DNA of 64,000 nt, from NCBI GenBank assembly GCA_001051155.2, contig JYIP02000009.1:1364001-1428000 (forward strand), in the 5' to 3' direction. The translations under genes and the position numbers were made by a program. The notes below the pieces were generated by a model. That model did not search any database. It was not told where the DNA came from and saw nothing but the letters and a program-made list of their open reading frames with translations. This stretch comes from Chrysoporthe austroafricana (Eukaryota; Ascomycota; Sordariomycetes; Diaporthales; Cryphonectriaceae). Positions 36,372 to 46,300 of this stretch are shown here, piece after piece; within the stretch, counting starts at the first letter, position 1; each line of letters begins with the position of its first letter.

Positions 36372-37667
36372 ATGATGAATGTCGTACCAGAGACAAGAGC
36401 CTGCGAGCCCTGCGCGAAGTCAAAGCGGAAGTGTGGCAAGGAACAGCCCCGATGTCACCGCTGTGCTTCACGGGATCTCGAATGCTCCTATCCCCCGACA
36501 CGGCCCAGCTCCTTCGTTCTCCTGCGCGATGACTCGCCATCGTCGTCTGAATCACAACGTACTCCAGCAACACTCACAAACACGTCTGATTTCTGGGACC
36601 CGGGTGTCATGCTCTGCCCGCTCCCGGACCTCGACGTATCTCTGCCCACGTGCGACACAGACCTCCAGCTAAGCAAACCACCGACAACACCGCCCAAGCA
36701 TCTCAGCTGCGACTGGTTTCTATTACCACACACCAGGGATGCAGCCGACCCACCTCCCAGCGAGATTGAACCGCAGTTGGTTCCACCCTACGCCAACGGG
36801 GTCTTGAAACGCTTCCTCAATGCTGCCCAGCGCATCCTCGCCGACTGGGTGCACAAAGGCTCGACCACGTTCATCCACAAGCAGCTTTATGTATTCCGCA
36901 ACCCACGCTGTGTCCAAGACGCACTGGGCTCTCTCGCGCTGTATCTGGCCCGGACGGACGAGACGGAGGAGGCGGTGTTCCGGACCCTGGACGATCGGGC
37001 CCGGCAGCTGCTTGCGGACGAGGAGAAGCACAACACCACGAGCAGCCTCGATACGTTTGGGCACCTGGCAAGGTTCCATGCGCTGTTTACGTACCAAGTA
37101 ATCGGATTGTTGGATGGGGATATCTACCTGCGGGTTAAGGCGGAGGAGCGCATCGAGCTTATGAATAAGTGGATGGGGCAGATGGGTGAGAGCCTGGGGT
37201 TTGCTGCGTCTTTTCTCTCCGGAAATGGGAGCAGCAACCTCCGTGCCGTCATCAACGTGCTCGGCCTGGGTATCAAGGACCTGTTCTCCTCCGACCAGGC
37301 AGCGACATATCCTCAGGCGCAGGAGGAGATGGTCTGGCAGTCCTGGATATTCACCGAGTCGCTCCGACGGACCTGGATCATTGCAGAAGGCATACAGGTT
37401 ACATACCACGCTCTTCAAAAGGGCTGGGCCACTTGCCGCGGAGGCATGTTCTTGACCACGACACGCGGGCTGTGGGATGCCGGGTCGCGTTACGCCTGGG
37501 CCAAGGCCGTCACGGAACAGGACGTCATGCTCGTGGAAGGTATGGAGACTGAGAGATTTTTTACTTCGGCCGGGCCGGAAGATGTGGATGAATTTACGAG
37601 ATTCTGCATGGAGATTTCCTACGGTCGGGAAAGAATGGAGCATTGGGAAGCAGGGGGCGCGTTATGA
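36372..37667 (+). CDS. Zn(II)2Cys6 transcription factor
   Basis: A single-exon frame of 431 aa starting at MMNVVPETR; the frame opens two codons earlier at a TTG, which I do not use. The binuclear zinc cluster is complete: C11, C14, C21, C28, C31 and C38 follow CX2CX6CX6CX2CX6C, with basic residues in the first loop (AKSKRKC). A Ser/Thr/Pro-rich linker follows. The remaining 300 residues form a helical region like that of many small fungal regulators, without the classic 'fungal-specific TF' core being obvious. It should act in the nucleus as a DNA-binding regulator. Its place next to a terpene synthase on the same strand suggests a pathway-specific regulator; that link is inference. Confidence 0.88.
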   Translation: MMNVVPETRACEPCAKSKRKCGKEQPRCHRCASRDLECSYPPTRPSSFVLLRDDSPSSSESQRTPATLTNTSDFWDPGVMLCPLPDLDVSLPTCDTDLQLSKPPTTPPKHLSCDWFLLPHTRDAADPPPSEIEPQLVPPYANGVLKRFLNAAQRILADWVHKGSTTFIHKQLYVFRNPRCVQDALGSLALYLARTDETEEAVFRTLDDRARQLLADEEKHNTTSSLDTFGHLARFHALFTYQVIGLLDGDIYLRVKAEERIELMNKWMGQMGESLGFAASFLSGNGSSNLRAVINVLGLGIKDLFSSDQAATYPQAQEEMVWQSWIFTESLRRTWIIAEGIQVTYHALQKGWATCRGGMFLTTTRGLWDAGSRYAWAKAVTEQDVMLVEGMETERFFTSAGPEDVDEFTRFCMEISYGRERMEHWEAGGAL

Positions 37668-38975
37668 GTAGCCCACAAGTCTCCTCAACGCTGATAAAAG
37701 GTGCGATGTCTTCCTGCCGATCAGCAGAACAGAGGTAACATGACTTTCATTCCTTTGGGATTGCCATTTGCAAAGCTTTCTATTCTTGTTAACCCCGCTT
37801 CGGTATGGTGTTATAATGCCAGGATAAATTACACGATGCGGCCCGGGGAGGGTGGGCGTCGGGGTCAAAGAGCTACAACGACCTAAAGTTTTCTCTCTCG
37901 ACCATTTAGCTTTCTGGAAGATATGAAAAGCTAATGACCGCCACCACCTAGTACTGAGGATGATAGCGCACCGCAAGACATGTGGCGGAGGTTGAGCTTG
38001 GAGAAGTCACCAACGCTACGTCAGGAGTTTACAAATCTAGCAGGACTTGCAATATTTCTGTTTTAGAAGTTAAATAAGACGAGATTAGGAATAGAGTATC
38101 TTAGACCACATGAGACTATTACTCATGCATATTTCTCGCCTGCTAAATTCTATCATATGAATCATCGACCCCACTCCCTGGAGCGTGCTCAGAGGCTTTT
38201 CATAATTGATTGCTAGTCTCAGCAGGACACATAATTTCCTTGGACGGGTTAATCTCTCCCTTGCCTTTTTCATTGTCTATCACTAGCCATTGCTACTGAT
38301 AGCTGGACCTTCATTGGTCATTGGGGTCTTATTCTCTACCTGCTTACTTGTAGCTCCACCACAAGACATCCCACATGAAGAAACGAGAGTCTCATCACAT
38401 TTGATTTGTCTCCTCAGTTCACCTAGAGGCCGAAACTTTCTACCGCCTTCGACATAATACATTCCGTAGATCTACTAAATCCATCCTTCACAGGCAATTT
38501 TTTAGACACGGACAGTCTGCTCCACGCCAGCATCGTGTGATTCACTTCATTCCTAGCCCATTGGCCTCTCCACTCTTTCCTCACCCATCTGCCATCTCAG
38601 CCTTCTTGTTGCCCCCACCATCCTTTGCACATCAACTTTACATCTCAATAAGAACACAGCTGGCAGCTGCTCACCACGTGACTTGACCATTGTTTTTAAC
38701 CTCAGCTTCCTACCAACCTGCCTTCCATCAATTTCGCAGTGAACACTTGCTTCCCCAACGAAGTACTGATTTTCAGAACCGCCAAGGAAGCCTTTCCCGT
38801 GCAGCCTTCTCAATTCTTTCGTTCCGCAAGCGTCTCTCTCTTAGAAAGGGTGCCTTCTCTTCTTTTATCGACTTTTTTTTACGTGCTCGAGACACAAATC
38901 AGCCTCATCTTCTTCACAGACAAGTGCTTCCAGTATCCCCAACGAACTCAACAGTGGCAGGCCTCACTGATCGCG
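37668..38975. other. Intergenic, no supported gene
   Basis: No supported coding frame. The right half (38400-38975) is pyrimidine-rich on the plus strand and likely contains the promoter and 5' UTR of the BTB gene that follows. Confidence 0.55.
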
Positions 38976-40167
38976 ATGCCTCCTCCAAAACGAGAGTCCC
39001 AAGCCCCCGAGGCACAGCAAGCGCTGGAGATCATAGACGCAAAGGCCACGTTCGGCAACTGCGATCTCGAGTACGTCTTCTAATCCTCGAGTATGAAGCC
39101 GTCACTCGCTGACTTGGAGATAACAAAGGCTGCTAAAGTCCGGTGTGCACTCCGACGTCCGAGTCCGCTGCGGAAACAGAGAATTTCCATGTCACCGCGC
39201 CATTCTGGCTGGCCGGTCGGTCTGGTTTCGAGAGAGACTCGGGGAGCTTAGCCAGGTACGTCTGCCGCACTCTTCTTAACAAGCACGGAAGCGGGCTACT
39301 GATATCTGCCTGTGTGTATTAAGTATCAAACACCCGGCGCGATCCCCATCCTCACCATCACCACGCACGGGTATCACGAGGTCGAACTGGTCCTCGTCTT
39401 CATCTACGCTGGCGGCATGTCCCCCCTGGTTGCCCCTCCCACTCCACCTACATCCCGCTAATACACCACGCTCAGAGATCGACCCCAAGTCCGACGATGA
39501 GGCGTCCTTCCCCGTCTCCTGCGTCCGCCTCTACAACCTGGGCCACGACTTCGCCGTGACCGGGCTGGCCGATTTCGCCACCACCGAGCTAGGCAACTAC
39601 CTCTCAGCCGCGCTCAAGATGATCTGCGACCGCCGCCTGTCGCACATGACCCTCGCCAACGGCCGCACCGAGATCCAGGACCGCCTGCGCTGCAACAACT
39701 TCGTGACCAACTACCTGTCGGGCGTCGAGGCCGCCGACGCCGCCATCCGCCGGGGCGACCGCGACGAGCGCCTGCGGCCCTTCCAGATGCTCGTCGACTT
39801 CTTCATCGCGGGCAAGGAGGTCCTCCTGCGCGAGCCGGAGCTCGAGCTGTTCCTCGACGGGGACGTGGTGCCCTCCTTCGCCAAGTGCGTGCTACTGACC
39901 GAGCGGAAGGGCGGCGCCAAGAGCAAGTGGATGAAGGGCCTCATGGCGAAGCCGCCGGCCGTGGTGGTCGGGAAGAAGGGGCTGTGTTGGGAGTGCGGGT
40001 GCGGGCTGAAGAACCTCAAGGAGACGGGCGGCGTGGCGTTCGTCAACCCCAAGAGTCGGGAGGTGTCGTACAGCCAGGCCCAGTGCGCGCGGTGTGCTGA
40101 CAAGGAGAAGAACGTGGGCGGGGACGGGCTCGTCAAGTGGGAGGTTTTTGACCCCAAGAAAGATTGA
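38976..40167 (+). CDS. BTB/POZ-domain protein, copy A
   Basis: Four exons (38976-39070, 39129-39255, 39324-39414, 39476-40167) give 334 aa. The BTB fold begins after the first splice: ELLKSGVHSDVRVRC, then PCHRAILAGRSVWFRERL, and HEVELVLVFIYAG at the third exon end. The last intron starts with GC instead of GT (GCATGT); only this donor keeps the frame (AGEIDPKSDDE). The C-terminus has CWEC (275-278) and CARC (308-311), a CX2C-X29-CX2C pair that may bind zinc. BTB proteins usually mediate dimerisation or link substrates to cullin-3 ligases; the specific role is unknown. The intact copies at 49814 and 52677 share intron positions and the cysteine pair. An in-frame extension upstream to 38739 exists, but the MPPPKRES start fits better. 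Confidence 0.85.
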
Positions 40168-40869
40168 GGGAGTGTGTCAAAGCGAGAGATTTAGCCGTGG
40201 TGGTGAGCTGGTGGCACTGGCAGCGCTGTTTTGATTCTTACCCGTCTTTGCGACTGAGGCCCGAGGCCTTGGAGTGGCAGCGCTCGGGAGTTTACGGACA
40301 CAAGATTCGGAGCTTTTCTTTTTGGAAGATTCGCGTTCAGGAGGCTGTACCTAAATTAGCAATAGCAAACTCACCGCAAATCAGTCCTTGACAATAGGAA
40401 ATATCAGGAGGTGGCTTATGGACTACCTAACTAGTCCTAATTCTCATGAAACTCTGGTGCAGCGATTTGACGTGGTCTTGCATAGGTGCAATGGTGGTAA
40501 GAAGGCGTTGAAGACGAGTGGTCTCCGAGGGAGGCCCCAGCTACCTTGCCAATGATCGGGAGTGCTCGTCATCTATCTGGCCAATATTCATACAAAGTCA
40601 CTCTTCTCTTGCTGACACTTATGATACTTGTCTAGACCTGTAATTTCCCAACAACCCGCAGGTGATGATTGCTTTGACTCCTGCAACAATAACGACGCGG
40701 CTGCTGAAGACCAGCCGGGACAGATTTCCGCTGATACAACCATTGATTTTTGGGTGTCTCTGGCCCCCAGCAAAATAAGATGGCCGTAAGGCAGGGCGGG
40801 TGGCGGTGTCTGCGAATGATCGTCTAAGTAAAAGCGAGAGACAGTCCCGTTTCCGAGTAACCCAGTTAC
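40168..40869. other. Intergenic between convergent genes
   Basis: The 3' regions of BTB copy A and of the decayed BTB copy. Nothing else is seen. Confidence 0.6.
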
Positions 40870-41726
40870 TTATACGTCAGTAAGCCAGTCTTTATCGGCA
40901 ACGTCAGCGACATTAGAGACACCATCAGCCCACAATCGGAATGTCTCGTCATCATTGAAGGCGGTGGAGCGGGGACCCAGCATCAGAGCTTGGAGTAGGT
41001 CCCGGCCGAATTCGGGCTGGTCCATAACCAGCTGCTGGATCTTGTCGTTCTTGAATGTATGAATGCGGGCGGCATACACGAAGTCAACGTAGATGGCCTG
41101 GGTGACACAAGGTTTGGATTAGGCTTCACGGATCGCAGCGGACAGGCGGTCCCCAAAGCCGCGGTCAACTAGTTGTCCGAAATTGAGTTTGAGTATCATC
41201 GAGGGGAGGATCTCGTGATTTGTGAGAGAACAAATGAAGTCCAGTTTTTTGCGAAGGTATTCACCCAGGATCGGCAAGATACACTCCTTCATGCTGTCAA
41301 CAAGGAAATAGTCGGCAAGATAGGCAAGGTTGTTGCAGGTAACCATGATGGCGTCGTCGTCGATATCGTCAAAATCGAGTTCTGTGTGTTACCAGTGAGC
41401 ACATCTGATTCCACTCTTACAAACTACCGGGGTGCGGTTAAGGCAAAGACTTACCAGCGCAGTAAATGAACTTCAGGACGGTCTCAATATCGCTGGAGCT
41501 AAACTCCTCAATAGTGACCACCTTGACCTGGCCGTCCTGCAGAAGCCTCCAGTCAACTTTGATGATTTCTTTGTGTAATTCCAAGGCTACACCAAGATTG
41601 AAGCCAGGCGGCAGAGCGGTTTTGAAAAATGGAGACCGCTGAAGGATAGCTTGGTGGGTGTTCCAGGTCCTGCCGTCCTGAGCGCAGACGATCTTCGTGT
41701 CAGCATAGTCTCCAGACTCGAGCAGC
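40870..41726 (-). pseudogene. Decayed BTB/POZ-domain gene, copy B
   Basis: The second and third coding blocks are clear: 41726-41455 (LLESGDYADTKIVC, then WNTHQAILQRSPFFKTAL, then VVTIEEFSSSDIETVLKFIYC) and 41381 onward (ELDFDDIDDDAIMVTCNN, then YLADYFLVDSMKECILPIL). They are joined in phase 1 by a 73-bp intron at the same site as in the sister genes. Two defects are seen. After AIREA a TAA (41121-41119) interrupts the frame, yet the same frame goes on at once with recognisable sequence (AIYVDFVYAARIHTF) to 40870. No ATG can be joined to the 5' side: the exon expected to end at 41776 (GLTDLK) is preceded by an in-frame TAA with no start after it. The C-terminal cysteine pair of the intact copies is missing. 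A 34-bp GT-AG segment could remove the stop but is too short for a usual intron. Confidence 0.72.
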
Positions 41727-43320
41727 CTGTCGACGGCATCTGTCAGCGAAGAATGGGCATTATGTCTAGATGGAGGCTTACTTCAGATCAGTCAGGCCGT
41801 AATTGGCGGCGGCGGGGGCCAGGTTTCGGTGCTTGTGCTGCTGGTCGCCCCGGTCGGTGATTTTTGTGGTTGCTTATGCTGATGTCGTTTGGAACGATTG
41901 TGTCCCAAATGACAGTTGAGGTGGGCAGAGGAAAGAAAGTCGAACGTAATCTGTGGCAACGATTAAACTCGTGCCACACATTTGGAAGTATTGAAAGCTA
42001 TCTGTAAACGGCAGGCCTGGTAGTCGCCAAATGGAAAAGATTGCCAGCTGGTGACGGCAAGGCACCAGATGCACGATACGCGGGCTCTCTTCCCGACTAG
42101 GCGCGCACCAAGAGCGAATGAACCGCCCAATAAGGCACTGTTTTTAACCAGTGAATTGGGCGACCAGTCAGCTTGATACCTGTAAAGATTGAGATGAAAT
42201 GCGGCACCTTGTCACAACTTTGAGGAGAAGCTATGTTTGTATTCTCAACAACAGCGGCGCTTCCCGCTGTATGTCAACAGCGAATATGGTCGTTAGCCAC
42301 TTGAACATTCGTAGAGATTATTCATCGCATAACCCTAGCTGCAAGTCTGAGTTTGTCTTAAAGAGTACTAGCATTGCAACACTCACTCTTCCGAAATTGG
42401 CAGCAATGGCTTCCTGTTTGAGCATTCCTCTCTCATCACTTGTTGCAGCAGGGATAAGGTAATGTGAAAAGTAGGCAAAACGGAATGATTACCATTTTAA
42501 TAGTACGTTTTCAAAGCAGCCGTTCTAGTGTTTATTTCAGGTTTTCAGTCACAACTCCTATCAATATATTCAACATTATCGTTAACATGAACTTAGAGAA
42601 AAGAGAAGTCAATTACCGAGAATTCGCTCATCATCGGAAGTCTTCATTGCTAGATCTTGAGTCTATCATCAAATCCTTTATAAAAAGGAAAGACTAGATC
42701 TCAATCTTCAGCTTGCTAGCCTCCAATGCAAGTCTATCATATAGAAACCCATAGAGGCAGTAAAGCTTCTTAGAGTCCAGTATGCTTTCCGATCATTTCC
42801 TATTAGTTATTAATACACAGCCTACTACAATATTATTCCCTACTACCCAAGCACCTACCTGATCACAAGTTCCTCTTAAATACAAAGTATAGGGTATAAG
42901 TTGGATTCTAACCTCATAATACCTACACCTTACCGCAGCCTTTTATATTTAATACATTAACTATAACTAATAACCAATTTATTAATTTCTTTTTATTACT
43001 AATCAATATTTATATTAATTTCGAGAATTATTCTTATATTTAAAGGCCGCATTGACTACTACTCTTATCAGCATGAGTCCTTTCAATACTCTAACTTTTC
43101 TAACTATTGCCATACTTGTTACAACTTGCTTAGAAAACTTAAAATTGAAAAGAGAAAGCAAAAGATACACATTATTATCATTTATTTGAAGAGAAACGAA
43201 GACCACTAATAGCCTCATAACTGTATAACAATTCCGAACCCATCTACGTGTCCTGTCCCGAGACTTCCTATACTGGCCACAACAGCACTGTTTTCTTCTC
43301 TTAATCGGTAATCTTTCTGC
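41727..43320. other. Intergenic, including an AT-rich island
   Basis: The left part holds the remnant first exon of BTB copy B near 41776-41860. From about 42460 to 43220 the sequence becomes strongly AT-rich (listed separately). No gene is supported. Confidence 0.55.
42460..43220. repeat. AT-rich island
   Basis: About 750 bp of conspicuously AT-rich, gene-free sequence, richest at 42900-43030 with TTATTAATTTC-like runs, set in otherwise balanced DNA. It looks like a small patch altered by repeat-induced point mutation or a worn transposon relic. No element can be named. Confidence 0.5.
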
Positions 43321-46300
43321 CTAATCGCTCTCCGTAGCTCTTGTTTTGCTAAGAAAGCCCCATTCGCTCTTCAATCCATCCAGCCATACCGACACAGAAA
43401 CTGCGTGTCCTCTCACGCGCCGTCCGCCCTCCAGCTCTCCGCCTACTATTACATTACCTTGCAAGACCTCAAGATAGATGTCCCTGTCCCATTTGCCCAG
43501 CCGCAGCCATTCGTGGGCCTTGTTACACATGAGCGCTTTGACCGTCCGCCCCTCGAGCTTGTCATCTTTGAGGAGCTGCAGGCAAGCGTCGCAGAAGCCT
43601 CTGTTATAGCAGAACTTGCAATGATTCAACGCATTCTCGAAGTCCCACCGTGAGCCGCACTCACCGTCGCAAGTGAACCAGAGTGCCGCGAATCTCTTGG
43701 CTTTAGGAAACTGAGTTAGCCTCCTTTGGATTTTTTTGCAAACGTTGCTCAGCTTATCTTGCTCGTGGTCCTTCACAATATCAACCAACTGCCGTTCGAC
43801 GTCGTCGATCTGCTGCTCAAGCGTGGTTAAGGATGCATTTTCAGCTAGAGTGGCAATGATGCGTTGGCTGAGGCTTCTCTCAGGGTCCATGTCAAAGTCG
43901 AGCATCCATGTGATGACATTCGTAGCGCGAGGCAAGGGCGAGATAAGCGAGAAAGCGGAAAGAGCGTTGAGTGTATCGCCGCAATGCATCAAGATGCACG
44001 CGAGGTCGTAATAGCCATCCGCATCATTTTCATCAATCTCATCAGAAAGCATTTCGGAAGCTGCAGCTATAGAACCCTGCATCTTCACTTTAGCCTCAGA
44101 CGCCTTGTTGATGGACACGAGAGAGCATGCGAGGTAGCCCCGTGGTATCGAAAGACCGTAACTTCTCTCTTTTTTCACAATGCACTCGAGCTTTTCGACG
44201 TTCTGTTGCGTCTCGGCCTGTTCCTTGACCTGTTTGAAATGATGTGCGCTCATCAGAATGTTGGAATATTGGCTGCTTGACCTTTCTGCATCCAGCTGGA
44301 CGCAGGCATTCCAGCAGTCAATGGCAGATTCGACCGAAAACGATGTTGCCGGGGCGTAGTAGTATATAGCCACGCCCTTGTAGAAATCCAAGCAGCTCAA
44401 TGCCTGGAATTGGTTGTGCTTCTTGGCTCTGTCGATGTAACCGTCCATTTCGCTGAGTGTTCGCTTAAATAAAGTCGTGTCCTGGGAGACAACGGACAAG
44501 AATCTTTTAGGCATCTCGTCAGAGGCAGTGCCGCGGCCCACCACTTTATCGATAAGCTGGCCGAAACTCGGGGTCTGTTCGAGACAGCGCAGCAGTTCGA
44601 TGACCTGGTTCTTGTCATTATTATCGAGAAGCGCTTACAGGAGCCTGTAGTGCGCCTAGTCATCGTGTGGCCTTAGATGTAGCACCTTTTGTATGTAATC
44701 GATAACTTTCTTCGGCTGTTCGAGTTCGTCGTACCACGAGGCTGCAGTCATGTAGTCATTGCAAAGTCGGGCTTCATCCTGTAGACTCTGATGCTCGAGC
44801 CATTGCAGAGCCCTGACCATCATCTCGCAGGCTTTATCATACTGGCCGCTTCCAGCAAAAGACTTTGCCAACCCTTCAAAAGTCCTCGGGTCCGAGCTCC
44901 CGCGGTCAAGTATGAAATTGAATTTCTCGATGGCTTTGGAATATTGGCCCGTTTCATAGAGTGTCTCGGCAAGTCGTTCGTTCCAAAGATGGCCTGATTC
45001 TTTAACACCGAGTTCCTGTTTACACCAGTGCGCCGCCGCCTCGACGTCGTCCTGATCTTTCCATGGGGTATCCCGGTTGCTCAGATTTGCCAACGCATCG
45101 ATTGCATTGGAGTCTATCTTCGGAAGATCCTGTCCTTTGTTAGTAGAAAAACAGAGTGCCGTTCATACGAGGACAACATACCATAAATCTGAAACCCTGT
45201 AGCCATTTGAACGGCTCCATCACTCCCCAGTGTCCACGCTCCAGCCAATTTTGAGCCACAGTCTTCATTATCTCCATTAGCAAAGCACGACACGGATCGC
45301 TGTGTTTAGAAACTTCGTCTAACCATCTCCGATCCTTTTTTCCTAGATGAGAAACAGCGTCGCATTCTCCCAGCCATTTAAGAAAGACGTTGAGGTCACT
45401 CCGACTTTGGAACCATTCGAGCTCATTGCAGCTAACCCAATGCTTCTCGATAATGGCTCCTGATTCAAAAAGCGAATACAATCCGCTGCCAATTTCTCGC
45501 TTTTGCATTCTGGTGAGTGTGTCATAACCAGTTGCCTGATCCAGCTCCTCAAGGTGTGACGGTAAATATCTGAGAGAAGATAAGGTACCAGGGCTTGTGT
45601 TTTCTCATCCGGCTCCTTATTGAGAAGGGCAAATGTTTGTGTAACGATGGTGAGGTGGGAATCGAACTTATTGACCTGGATATTTCTCTTGACACTCTGC
45701 TGCTTGTCCATTTCCTGGAACTTCAATTGCTCCTGTATTGCTTTTTGCATAAAGGTCCACAAAAATGATTGTGTCGTGATCAGATCAGCCTTATGAATTG
45801 TGATTGTGGCGCTCAACCTTGATACGTCATCCATCTCCCGCGATTCCGTTCTTTCTCTTGTAAGCAGGTCTTCCATGTCGTAAGCAATCCTCACGCCAGA
45901 ACTGTGACCCCACTCATCGAAAATGCTGGCGTATTTGCCTTCAATTTTGTTCTCTAGCGGTAGCAAAGAGCGTTGCTCGAAGCGGAGAAACTGGTAGGCC
46001 GTCAGAACGAGATGCTCACAGCACTGTAGAGAGAAAGGACCATCGAAAGAGCGGGGTGGGGGATCAGGGGATGGCCTACCAATGCGGCATTCAGCTGCTC
46101 GATGCTGAAAAACTGATACCCAAAAATTACCCAAATCAAGATCTCATTGAGCTCGGTGATTTCAGTCGCCGTTAGAGTCTCCTCCAATTTCTTAATCATT
46201 GTTCGAGAGATAACTTCCTCATCCTGAGTTGCTTCATGAGCGCTTCGTTGATCTCCTTTTCCCAGCCGGAGGCTGCAACGATCGCTTTGATCTTCTCCAA

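Noticed and set aside
36723..37643. 306-codon frame antisense to the Zn2Cys6 gene
   Set aside because: Shadow frame. The plus strand has a complete zinc-cluster motif and consistent protein character.
41087..41122. A 34-bp GT-AG segment that would remove the stop in BTB copy B
   Set aside because: Shorter than any other intron in the window (minimum 52 bp); I consider a nonsense change more likely.
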